Source: an uncultured Treponema sp. (GTDB lineage Bacteria; Spirochaetota; Spirochaetia; Treponematales; Treponemataceae). From it: 64,000 bases of DNA. Each line of letters starts with the position of its first letter. Position 1 is the stretch's first letter. The translations under genes and the position numbers were made by a program. The stretch spans positions 30,094 through 94,093 of the forward strand of contig CASGBA010000007.1 in the NCBI GenBank assembly GCA_949299755.1. The letters run 5' to 3'. Positions 1 through 7,552 of the stretch are shown piece by piece. The notes beneath the pieces are model-generated. The model was not told the origin of the DNA and ran no database searches. It worked only from the letters and a program-made list of their open reading frames with translations.

Positions 1-65
1 GCTTTGTATTTGTCAACCGCCCGGTAACCTTCTTCAATATCAACGCCGGACTGACGGTAATCCAT
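1..65 (-). CDS. purM: Phosphoribosylformylglycinamidine cyclo-ligase PurM, 5' end only
   Basis: Only the first 21 codons lie in the window. The N-terminus reads MDYRQSGVDIEEGYRAVDKY, which matches the conserved start of PurM (the Y-R-x-x-G-V-D-I-x-x-G motif). PurM closes the imidazole ring of the purine precursor to make AIR. A GGAGGG Shine-Dalgarno sits just upstream of the ATG at 65, and the gene follows purF by 18 bases, so it is the fourth gene of the purE-purC-purF-purM run. The call is firm for the family but rests on a short stretch. Confidence 0.8.
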   Translation of the reverse strand, partial: MDYRQSGVDIEEGYRAVDKYK

Positions 66-83
66 AAAACCCTCCGTTTTGAT

Positions 84-1550
84 TTATTCCGTTGTTTCCC
101 GCTTGCCCAATTCGCCAATCATAGGCATGGGATACTCCCCTATAAAACAGCCCTGGCAAAAACCGCAGGGAATCTGCTGTCCAGGCTGAGGGTTTTCCGA
201 ATCGTTTTCATTGTCAGGCACAGCGCAAGGATTTTTCAAACAGGAGCGGAGCGCTTCTATCATTCCATCCATGGAAATAAAAGCCAGGGAATCGGCTCCT
301 ATTTCTTTCCGGGTTTCCTCCAAATCATGATTGGCGGAAATAAGGCCTGCCCTTTCCGGGGTATCTATTCCAAGGTAACAGGGGAATTTCACAGGCGGGG
401 ATGAAATCCTGAAATGGACTTCTTTTGCCCCTGCCTTCCGCAAAAGCCTGATTAACCGGCGGCTTGTGGTGCCGCGCACGATTGAATCATCAATTATGAT
501 GACCCGTTTCCCGCAGATATCACTTTTGAGGGCATTCAGTTTTACAAAGACCAGCTGCTCCCGGGCTTCCTGGGTCGGAGCGATGAATGTGCGCCCTATG
601 TATTTGTTTTTCACTATGCCCATTGCGTAAGGGATGCCGGAAGCCCGTGCATATCCCATGGCGGCTCCCAGACCGGAGTCAGGGACACCGACAACCACAT
701 CGGCTTCCACAGGGGATTCCCGGGCAAGGACTTCACCCATTCTCATCCTGGCGTCCAAAACACCGATGTTGTCCATAATCGAATCGGGGCGGGCGAAATA
801 AACGTATTCAAAAACACAAACCTTCTTTGAAGTTTTTTCCCCGAATTTAAATGACAAAACCCCGTCTTCGTTGATGATGATTATTTCGCCCGGATCCACA
901 TCCCGGACGAAATCACCACCCACAGCGTCAATGGCGCAGGATTCACTGGCGAGCATCCATCCGTTCTGAACCTTCCCCAGGCAAAGGGGGCGGATTCCGT
1001 TGGGATCCCGCACACCAATGAGCTTCTCCTCCGTCATGACACAGAGAGCGAAAGAGCCTTTTATCAACTGGATGGTATCGGTAATCGCCCGCTCCAAACC
1101 TTTTTTATAATTCTTTGCGATAAGCTTTATAATAACTTCAGAATCACTGGTGGAAGTGAAAGAGGAACCTGTCTCTTCGAGGAATTCCCTCATCGGCTCC
1201 GTATTCACGAGACTGCCGTTGTGTGCTACAGCAATGGTTCCGAGTTTTGAGCGGGAAACAAAGGGCTGAGCATTTTCAATTGATGCCTTGCCGGAAGTTG
1301 AATAAAGGGTATGACCGATGGCAATATGCCCTTTCAACGCAGAAAGATTTTCCCTGTTAAAAACCTCACTGACGAGTCCCATGTTCTTGTACTGTTCAAT
1401 ATGCTTACCGTCAGAAACTGCAATCCCGGCACTTTCCTGGCCACGGTGCTGCAAAGACTGGAGTCCGTAATAAGCAAGTTTTGATGCCGCATTATCAGAG
1501 CCGGAAAGATAAATACCGACAATTCCGCAATACTCTTTCAGTTCGTCCAT
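84..1550 (-). CDS. purF: Amidophosphoribosyltransferase
   Basis: Catalyses the first committed step of purine synthesis, transferring glutamine-derived ammonia to PRPP. The seven-residue leader MDELKEY precedes Cys8, the expected N-terminal nucleophile after propeptide removal. The N-terminal Ntn glutaminase half is followed by a phosphoribosyltransferase half with the PRPP-binding motif VIIIDDSIVRGTTS. Near the C-terminus a CGFCQGC motif, together with earlier cysteines, fits the iron-sulfur ligands of the Bacillus-type enzyme, which has an oxygen-sensitive [4Fe-4S] cluster and a propeptide. Length (488 aa) is normal. It lies 38 bases after purC and 18 before purM. Confidence 0.96.
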   Translation of the reverse strand: MDELKEYCGIVGIYLSGSDNAASKLAYYGLQSLQHRGQESAGIAVSDGKHIEQYKNMGLVSEVFNRENLSALKGHIAIGHTLYSTSGKASIENAQPFVSRSKLGTIAVAHNGSLVNTEPMREFLEETGSSFTSTSDSEVIIKLIAKNYKKGLERAITDTIQLIKGSFALCVMTEEKLIGVRDPNGIRPLCLGKVQNGWMLASESCAIDAVGGDFVRDVDPGEIIIINEDGVLSFKFGEKTSKKVCVFEYVYFARPDSIMDNIGVLDARMRMGEVLARESPVEADVVVGVPDSGLGAAMGYARASGIPYAMGIVKNKYIGRTFIAPTQEAREQLVFVKLNALKSDICGKRVIIIDDSIVRGTTSRRLIRLLRKAGAKEVHFRISSPPVKFPCYLGIDTPERAGLISANHDLEETRKEIGADSLAFISMDGMIEALRSCLKNPCAVPDNENDSENPQPGQQIPCGFCQGCFIGEYPMPMIGELGKRETTE

Positions 1551-1588
1551 TCCAGGGTTCCCCCGCTCAATTATTTTAAATAAACCGT

Positions 1589-2329
1589 TTAATTTGAAAT
1601 CCGGTTGAATATTTCCACATAAGCTTCTTTGACATTACCCATATCCCTCCGGAAACGGTCTTTGTCCAGCTTTTCATTCGTTTTTGCATCCCAAAAACGG
1701 CATGTGTCAGGGGAAATTTCATCAGCAAGAATAATATCGCCTTCAGAATCCCTGCCGAATTCAAGCTTGAAGTCAATAAGTCTGATACCGCGGTCAATAA
1801 AAAACTTGGTTAAAATGGAGTTTATCTTTTCAGTTATTTTATAAATAACCTTCAAGTCATTCCATGTCGCTGCCCCTATCGCAACAGCATGGTAATCGTT
1901 TATCAGGGGATCACCCAGCGCATCGTCCTTGTATGAAAGCTCAAAAACGGTGGTTTTTAATTCACTGCCTTCAGGAACTCCGAGCCTTTTTGAAAAACTG
2001 CCGGCGGCCACATTCCGGACAATAACTTCGAGCGGAATGATTGACACACGCTTGCAAAGCATTTCCCTGTCAGAAAGTTTTGCAACAAAATGGGATTTAA
2101 CACCCTTTTTATCAAGAAGCTCGAAAAGTCCTGAAGCGATGTTGTTATTCAAAATGCCCTTGGATTCAATCTGTCCTTTTTTTTCGCCGTTGAAAGCGGT
2201 GGCATCATCCTTGTATTCGATGACAACACAATCAGGATAATTGGATGCAAAAACTTTTTTTGCCTTTCCCTCGTATAACTGTTCGCCCTTAACGAGATTT
2301 TTAACCAACTGTTCTGTTTTTACAGCCAT
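1589..2329 (-). CDS. purC: SAICAR synthetase
   Basis: Phosphoribosylaminoimidazole-succinocarboxamide synthase, joining CAIR and aspartate using ATP. The N-terminal block with [10 protein letters not shown], the internal VRNVAAGS motif and the C-terminal [12 protein letters not shown] motif are diagnostic. At 246 aa it is the typical short bacterial form. GGGAGG lies seven bases before the ATG at 2329. It follows purE by 23 bases, and its product is made directly from the PurE product CAIR. Confidence 0.97.
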   Translation of the reverse strand: MAVKTEQLVKNLVKGEQLYEGKAKKVFASNYPDCVVIEYKDDATAFNGEKKGQIESKGILNNNIASGLFELLDKKGVKSHFVAKLSDREMLCKRVSIIPLEVIVRNVAAGSFSKRLGVPEGSELKTTVFELSYKDDALGDPLINDYHAVAIGAATWNDLKVIYKITEKINSILTKFFIDRGIRLIDFKLEFGRDSEGDIILADEISPDTCRFWDAKTNEKLDKDRFRRDMGNVKEAYVEIFNRISN

Positions 2330-2352
2330 TTTATTTCCTCCCAGAAATATTA

Positions 2353-2838
2353 TTATTCATCGAGAATCCGGGAGTTAAGATCCCGGCGCATTGAGTCCTG
2401 TAAATCTTTCCTGAAAGATAAAAGTTTTTGTCTTAAATCAGGATATTTCACCGCAAGAATTTCAAGGGCAAGCCAGGCGGCGTTTTCCGCATTATCCAAA
2501 CCAACAGAGGCAACAGGAATCTGTTTGGGCATTTGAACCACAGAAAGAAGGGAATCAAATCCGGCGACCTTTCCCGCATCAAGGGGAACTCCAACAACGG
2601 GAAGAACTGTAAGAGAGGCGATGACACCTGGCAAAGCGGCGGAAAGACCGGCTCCTGCGATAAAAACCTCTGTCCCGGAAGTTTCAGCTTCGCGTACTTT
2701 TTCCGCAAGTAACTCGCCGGCACGATGGGCGGAAATTACGAAGGCGTCATAATCAACACCAAAACGTTTCAAAACCAACGCCGCCTTTTTCATAACAGGA
2801 GCATCGGATTTGGAGCCGAAAAAGATTGTAATTTTCAT
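2353..2838 (-). CDS. purE: 5-(carboxyamino)imidazole ribonucleotide mutase (PurE family)
   Basis: Forms CAIR for PurC. The GSKSD motif, the SAHRAG motif with the key histidine, and the later [12 protein letters not shown] and IPVASV blocks place it in the PurE family and closest to class I (the N5-CAIR mutase that normally works with PurK). The usual class I GGAAHLPG is AGLSAALPG here, so the class is not fully certain. No purK is in the window. I start it at ATG 2838 (161 aa) rather than GTG 2853: a promoter ends five bases upstream of 2838, there is no Shine-Dalgarno, and [12 protein letters not shown] is the normal N-terminus. Confidence 0.93.
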   Translation of the reverse strand: MKITIFFGSKSDAPVMKKAALVLKRFGVDYDAFVISAHRAGELLAEKVREAETSGTEVFIAGAGLSAALPGVIASLTVLPVVGVPLDAGKVAGFDSLLSVVQMPKQIPVASVGLDNAENAAWLALEILAVKYPDLRQKLLSFRKDLQDSMRRDLNSRILDE

Positions 2839-2843
2839 ATGTG

Positions 2844-2873
2844 AATATATCACGAAACGAAGGGGAGTTTCAA
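2844..2873 (-). promoter_or_regulatory. Promoter of the purE operon (leaderless)
   Basis: On the minus strand TTGAAA (2873-2868), an 18-base spacer and TATATT (2849-2844) are followed by only five bases before the ATG at 2838. Transcription would start at or next to the start codon. It gives pur its own promoter separate from the upstream gat genes. Confidence 0.6.
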
Positions 2874-2919
2874 GCGGTGAAACTCAGACTTGTATTTTCA
2901 ATTCCACGCCATACTAAAA

Positions 2920-3273
2920 TCAACCGCGGGAATCTTCCACAATGAAAAAGATGCAGGAAAGCATAATACAAAGAGGACTCAATATTGAAAGGGTGAAAAA
3001 ACATATCGTCAAAAATGTAACGGGGGCACCAATATTTCCGGACGGAGAAAAAAGCAGAGGTATATTCAAAAAACCTGTCCCACGAAACAAGCTGATAACC
3101 AAAAGCCCGTAACCAGACACAATTCCTGAACACAAAAATGTCCGAGCAATTGTCCTCAACTTTGACCACATTGCAATGGAAGCACACACCGCAGCTGCAC
3201 CAAAAAAAAGGGGAAGTATAAATAACAGAACTTCGTAAGCGGAAAGATTGGAAAACAAGTTTTTTATATTCAT
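2920..3273 (-). CDS. Small integral membrane protein, function unknown
   Basis: 117 aa with at least three hydrophobic segments (around residues 15-35, 45-62 and 83-110) and almost no charged residues between them, so an inner-membrane protein. I do not recognise a family. The ATG at 3273 has GGAGG five bases upstream and overlaps the stop of the preceding gene as ATGA, which argues for translational coupling. This start is preferred over a GTG/ATG further upstream that would bury the Shine-Dalgarno in the coding sequence. It is the last gene before the pur promoter. Confidence 0.7.
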   Translation of the reverse strand: MNIKNLFSNLSAYEVLLFILPLFFGAAAVCASIAMWSKLRTIARTFLCSGIVSGYGLLVISLFRGTGFLNIPLLFSPSGNIGAPVTFLTICFFTLSILSPLCIMLSCIFFIVEDSRG

Positions 3274-4166
3274 GGATCCTCCGATGGAAAGGATATTTTT
3301 TTCAAACATGTTTTAACCGAACGTTTTTCCTGGGGAGTCTCAATACAGGGCAAAGGTATAATCGAAGGGATTCCCATTGATGGCGAAACAAGAACCCCAC
3401 TGTCAAGACAAGCACAGAAAAATTTATAATACCTATCAATAGGTATATCAAAGTTTTTCCGAAGCGTCAGATAGGCGCCTTTCCGGATCCACAGGGATTT
3501 TTCCCCGGGATGAAAAACCGCACTGAAATCGTTGTCATCATACACCGGAATTTTCCGACGTAAATCATAAACGGATCTCGCAAAAACCGGAAGAAGTTGC
3601 GGGGGGATTGAATCCCCGGTATACAGCCCGGGAAGAATCTCCAGACTGTCAGAAACGGTGTCTGGTATATCCAGGCAAGGTGTATCGGTTTGCTTTTCCT
3701 TTCCGGGAACAAAAACAATCACTCCGGAAAATTCCGGAGAAGCCCCCCAAGGGAATGGAACGGTAAAAAGCACCGCTTCCCCGGATGAAGGAAGAGACAT
3801 CATTCCTGTCCCTGGGTCAAAGTCCCAGGGCCGCCAGTCAACCGTCCCAATCCCGGCGGCGGCGCAAGCTTTAAAGGCTCTTTCTCTGGAACAAAACCAG
3901 GACACGGTTCCTGTTCCCCCGAAAAGAGCGCAAACAGCCGCAGTTAAGCTTTTCCTGCCACCGGTTGGCAGGAAACCGCTTAATCCTCTGTCCAGCATAT
4001 TTTTCAACACCAACTTAGAGCCGCCGCACCGCCTGCCGAGAACTGCCGCGCCGCCGTCCAAAAACATATCCAGCAGGCGCACATTTTTTTCCGTATAAAG
4101 CCAGCAACCCCGTGCACGCCGGACATTGCCGAAACGCTTGCGTATTTCGGCGGCGTAATCAATCAT
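3270..4166 (-). CDS. Conserved protein of unknown function, aminotransferase-like N-terminus
   Basis: 298 aa from the ATG at 4166, which overlaps the gatB stop (ATGATTGA). A longer frame reaches 4208 but would run 50 bases into gatB. Residues about 10-60 (RARGCWLYTEK, RLLDMFLDGG, VLGRR) resemble the first beta strands of class III PLP aminotransferases, where a cofactor-fold protein is told where its substrate lies. I see no convincing PLP lysine, so it may be a catalytically dead relative; this is inference. No signal peptide or membrane segment. Tight coupling to gatB on one side and the small membrane protein on the other suggests co-expression only. Confidence 0.6.
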   Translation of the reverse strand: MIDYAAEIRKRFGNVRRARGCWLYTEKNVRLLDMFLDGGAAVLGRRCGGSKLVLKNMLDRGLSGFLPTGGRKSLTAAVCALFGGTGTVSWFCSRERAFKACAAAGIGTVDWRPWDFDPGTGMMSLPSSGEAVLFTVPFPWGASPEFSGVIVFVPGKEKQTDTPCLDIPDTVSDSLEILPGLYTGDSIPPQLLPVFARSVYDLRRKIPVYDDNDFSAVFHPGEKSLWIRKGAYLTLRKNFDIPIDRYYKFFCACLDSGVLVSPSMGIPSIIPLPCIETPQEKRSVKTCLKKISFPSEDP

Positions 4167-5715
4167 CTGCACCGCCAAGCTTTTCCCGGACAAGACGGGC
4201 GGCCGCATCTGGATCCGCCTGCCCCCTGGATTTTTTCATCACCTGCCCCACGAGCCATGCGGCAACATTTGTTTTCCCTGCCCGGAAGTCAGCGACAGCG
4301 CCGGGGTTTTCAGCGAACACCTCATCAACAACAGCGGCAATAACCGCGAGATCAGAGACCCGCTTCATTCCCTTTTCTTCGATGATAGCAGACGGACTCT
4401 TGCCGGTTTCGAGCATACAGGTGAAAACATCCTTCGCCTGCTTGCTGGTGATTGTCTTGGAAGAAATGCAATTCACCAGTTCGGCAAGGGAACCGGGGGT
4501 AACCTTCAGTTCCGCCAAGGCTTTTGAAAGGGTTGTGTTTTTTTCGTTCACGGCGGCAAGAACTTCGGAAACAACCCAGTTGGCGACCTTTTTCGGATCG
4601 GTGGACTTTGCGGCAGCTTTTTCAAACCATTCCGCCAGTTCCCTTTCCGTGGTGAGGGTTGTGGCGTCAAAATCAGACAAGCCGAATTCGGCTTTGAATC
4701 TGTCCCGTTTTTCCTGGGGACGCTCCCCTACCTTCGCTTTCGCCGCGGAAATAAATTCATCACTCAAATAAAAGGGCTTGATGTCCGGTTCCACCACAAA
4801 GCGGTAATCTATGAAAGAGTTCTTTGTGCGCTGGACAACGGTCTCACCCTTTGCCTCATCCCACCCCATTGTGTTTTTATATCCGGGGTTAAATGAGAGA
4901 TCTTCCCCCGCATCCCGTTTTGCCACAAACTCCGCTATTTGCCTGTTGGCCTCATAGCGGCAGGCATCCCGGATCCATTTAAACGAGTTCATGTTTTTTA
5001 TTTCGGAAATGGGGGTACGGTATTCCTGTCCACCGTCATGGATAATCACGTTGATATTCGCATCACAGCGCATCGAGCCTTCTTCCAGGTTTCCGTCTGT
5101 GACGCCTATGTACCGGAGTATTTCCCGCAGGGTTTGCATAAACGCCGAAGCTTCTTCCGGGGATTTCATATCCGGCTTAGAGACAATTTCAATGAGCGGG
5201 ACTCCGGAACGGTTGTAATCGATGTAACTGTGGGCGTCTTCAATATGAAGACTCTTGCCTACATCCTCTTCAAGATGGATGCGCTCAATCCTGACTTCCT
5301 TCCATACTGGAGGCTTTGAAGGCGGCGCAATATTTATGCGCACAAGCCCGTCCCTGCACAAAGGAATATCGTACTGGGTTATTTGATAACCTTTAACCAA
5401 GTCCGGATAAAAATAATGCTTGCGGTCAAATTTGGTGAAACGGTTTATTTCGCAGTCAAGAGCCATACCGGCAATAACACCGAATTCCACATATTCCCTG
5501 CTTACAATGGGCATAGCGCCCGGAAGTCCCAGACACACAGGACAAACACGGGTATTGGGCATTCCGCCGTATTTATTCTCACAGGCACAGAAAGCTTTGG
5601 TTTTTGTAAGCAATTCGCAGTGAATTTCGCATCCAATCATTATTTCATAATCCAACCCGAAATCATTTATTCCCGGATCTTTTGCCATAGAAGAATTATT
5701 GTTTTTATCACTCAC
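4159..5715 (-). CDS. gatB: Aspartyl/glutamyl-tRNA amidotransferase subunit B
   Basis: tRNA-binding and kinase subunit of GatCAB, which converts Glu-tRNA(Gln) and/or Asp-tRNA(Asn) to the amidated forms. The N-terminus carries YEIMIGCEIHCEL and zinc-type cysteines (CAC, then CPVCLGLPG), followed by the FDRKHYFYPDLVKGYQITQ block and LEEDVGKS. The C-terminal YqeY-like tail domain is present. I choose GTG 5715 (518 aa): it forms a GTGA overlap with the gatA stop and has GGAGG seven bases upstream. An in-frame ATG nine codons later is less well placed. Confidence 0.97.
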   Translation of the reverse strand: MSDKNNNSSMAKDPGINDFGLDYEIMIGCEIHCELLTKTKAFCACENKYGGMPNTRVCPVCLGLPGAMPIVSREYVEFGVIAGMALDCEINRFTKFDRKHYFYPDLVKGYQITQYDIPLCRDGLVRINIAPPSKPPVWKEVRIERIHLEEDVGKSLHIEDAHSYIDYNRSGVPLIEIVSKPDMKSPEEASAFMQTLREILRYIGVTDGNLEEGSMRCDANINVIIHDGGQEYRTPISEIKNMNSFKWIRDACRYEANRQIAEFVAKRDAGEDLSFNPGYKNTMGWDEAKGETVVQRTKNSFIDYRFVVEPDIKPFYLSDEFISAAKAKVGERPQEKRDRFKAEFGLSDFDATTLTTERELAEWFEKAAAKSTDPKKVANWVVSEVLAAVNEKNTTLSKALAELKVTPGSLAELVNCISSKTITSKQAKDVFTCMLETGKSPSAIIEEKGMKRVSDLAVIAAVVDEVFAENPGAVADFRAGKTNVAAWLVGQVMKKSRGQADPDAAARLVREKLGGADD

Positions 5716-7196
5716 AGCGGTGCCTCCGCACTGAATTCCCTGCCACAATCAACTTCCCAGGTTTTTGCGGCTCTCAGGATTTTTTCTTCCCCGAACATGG
5801 GACCACATATCTGGATTCCTACAGGCAAACCTTCAGGGGTTTTTCCCATGGGAACAGACAAAGAAGGAATGCGGGCTAAATTAACAAAGGTTGTAAATAA
5901 GTCTGAAAGATACATGGCCAGAGGATCATCAACTTTGGAACCCAACGGGAAAGCGGTTGTAGGACTCGTCGGCACAAGCATCAAATCGTATTTGGAAAAC
6001 ACATCCGCCACATCTTTTTGAATGCGGGCCCGGACACTCATTGCTTTTTTGTAACAGTCCCCGGAGAAATGGGTTGAAAGCACATAATTACCGATTACAA
6101 TCCGCCTTTTCACCTCGGCACCGAAACCGTCCGAGCGGGTGCTTACATAAAGTTCGTCATACCCTTCCCCTGGATCACGGCGGATCCCGTAACGTATGCC
6201 GTCAAAGCGTGAAAGATTGGAAGCCGCTTCGGAAAGAGCTATAACATAATAACAGCTTACCGCAGCTTCAAGTACAGGAATTGAAACCACATCAAGAATT
6301 GCACCCTGGGATTTAAACCAAACACAAACTTTGTCAAAAACAGCGGATATCCGGCTGTCCAATCCCTTTGCCACGACAAACTCTTTCGGAAGGGCGATTT
6401 TCACTCCTTTTAAATCGAGGGGAGGCAGGTTTGAAGGATTGGAAATTTCCAAAGAAGCTGAAGTATCATCACAACGATCACGGCCTGCCATTACAGACAA
6501 AGCAAGGGCTGTATCTTCCGCACTTTTAGAAAGAATACCAACTTGATCCAGTGAGGAACCGAAAGCGACCACACCATAGCGGCTCAAAGTGCCATAAGTT
6601 GGTTTCAAACCGTACACACCACAGTAGGAAGCGGGGAGCCGGACAGAACCTCCGGTTTCAGTTCCAAGGGCAAAGGGAGCCTGCCCTCCTGCCACCACGG
6701 CGGCGGAACCCCCGGAACTGCCTCCCGGAGTAAGGTTCCTGTCAACCGGATTCCTGGACGGTCCGTAGGAGGAATATTCCGTGGAGGAGCCCATGGCGAA
6801 TTCATCCATATTTGTCCGCCCCAGAGGCACAGCTCCGGCATCCAAAAGCCTGCTTACAACCGTGGCATTATAGGGGGCAATGTAACCTTCCAGAATATGA
6901 CTGCCACAGGTGCATTTTTTTCCTTTCACGGAAATATTATCTTTTACCGCAAAGGGAAGTCCAAGCAATGGACTTTTATCCCCGTTTTTGCGGGCTGCAT
7001 CGGCAGCGGCCGCTTTTTCCTCCGCATCAGAGTACCATTCAACATAACCCTGCAAGGGTTTACCGGAAGTGCAGTCCTTTTCCCAGGCAGACTTATAAGC
7101 CTTTACAATTTCCAAACTGGACAAAGAGCCGTCTTCCAGAAGTTTCAACATTTCAACAGCGGATAAGTCGCAAATATCTGTTTCAGATTTTCCCAT
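5712..7196 (-). CDS. gatA: Aspartyl/glutamyl-tRNA amidotransferase subunit A
   Basis: Glutaminase subunit of GatCAB and a member of the amidase-signature family. From the ATG at 7196 (494 aa) the Lys-cisSer-Ser triad falls at K85 (AVKDN), S160 (in GGSSGGSAA) and S184 (ETGGSVR); the spacings of 75 and 24 equal those of characterised GatA proteins. The start has GGAGGAGG upstream, inside the last codons of gatC, and lies one base after the gatC stop. A longer frame to 7229 would begin inside gatC. Confidence 0.97.
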   Translation of the reverse strand: MGKSETDICDLSAVEMLKLLEDGSLSSLEIVKAYKSAWEKDCTSGKPLQGYVEWYSDAEEKAAAADAARKNGDKSPLLGLPFAVKDNISVKGKKCTCGSHILEGYIAPYNATVVSRLLDAGAVPLGRTNMDEFAMGSSTEYSSYGPSRNPVDRNLTPGGSSGGSAAVVAGGQAPFALGTETGGSVRLPASYCGVYGLKPTYGTLSRYGVVAFGSSLDQVGILSKSAEDTALALSVMAGRDRCDDTSASLEISNPSNLPPLDLKGVKIALPKEFVVAKGLDSRISAVFDKVCVWFKSQGAILDVVSIPVLEAAVSCYYVIALSEAASNLSRFDGIRYGIRRDPGEGYDELYVSTRSDGFGAEVKRRIVIGNYVLSTHFSGDCYKKAMSVRARIQKDVADVFSKYDLMLVPTSPTTAFPLGSKVDDPLAMYLSDLFTTFVNLARIPSLSVPMGKTPEGLPVGIQICGPMFGEEKILRAAKTWEVDCGREFSAEAPL

Positions 7197-7197
7197 T

Positions 7198-7509
7198 TCA
7201 GGCTCCTCCTCCGAGAACTTTCGGCACACGGAAATATCCGTCCATGAACTCAGGGGTCATGCGTTTTAAATCCTGCTGCTCAAGGCCGGAACGGACGGTC
7301 TCATCCCGGAGACTTTCAATCTCCGTAGTGGGATAAGCGTCATAAGGATTTCCATCCCCGGAAAATTTTGAAAGAATCTCAAAATAATCCACTATCTGGC
7401 TGACCTGGGCCGCAAGAGTTTCTGTGTCCGTACTTTCAGGTGAAAGTCTGGAAAGATACAAGAGGTTTTCAAATGTGGTTTGATCTATCCGAGAACTTTT
7501 TCCGCTCAT
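7198..7509 (-). CDS. gatC: Aspartyl/glutamyl-tRNA amidotransferase subunit C
   Basis: Small GatCAB subunit (103 aa) that wraps the A-B interface. It shows the helical N-terminal pattern ending LLYLSRLSPE and the QVSQIVDYFEILS helix, then the extended C-terminal belt. The ATG at 7509 has GGAGGG seven bases upstream. An ATG five codons earlier overlaps that Shine-Dalgarno and is rejected. Gene order gatC-gatA-gatB is the common bacterial one. Confidence 0.92.
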   Translation of the reverse strand: MSGKSSRIDQTTFENLLYLSRLSPESTDTETLAAQVSQIVDYFEILSKFSGDGNPYDAYPTTEIESLRDETVRSGLEQQDLKRMTPEFMDGYFRVPKVLGGGA

Positions 7510-7552
7510 ATTATTTCCCTCCATCAGTTTTGCGATGACAGATTTCTCAGTT

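Noticed and set aside
2353..2838. PurE as a class II (T. denticola type) enzyme
   Set aside because: SAHR, GVPLDAG and [12 protein letters not shown] fit class I much better; noted as uncertain only in one block.
3658..4098. Open frame opposite the aminotransferase-like gene
   Set aside because: Low-complexity translation rich in Pro and Lys, antisense to a gene coupled to gatB.
5383..6021. Long open frame on the plus strand opposite gatB/gatA
   Set aside because: Fully antisense to two strongly supported genes, no Shine-Dalgarno, no recognisable motif. A by-product of codon use on the other strand.
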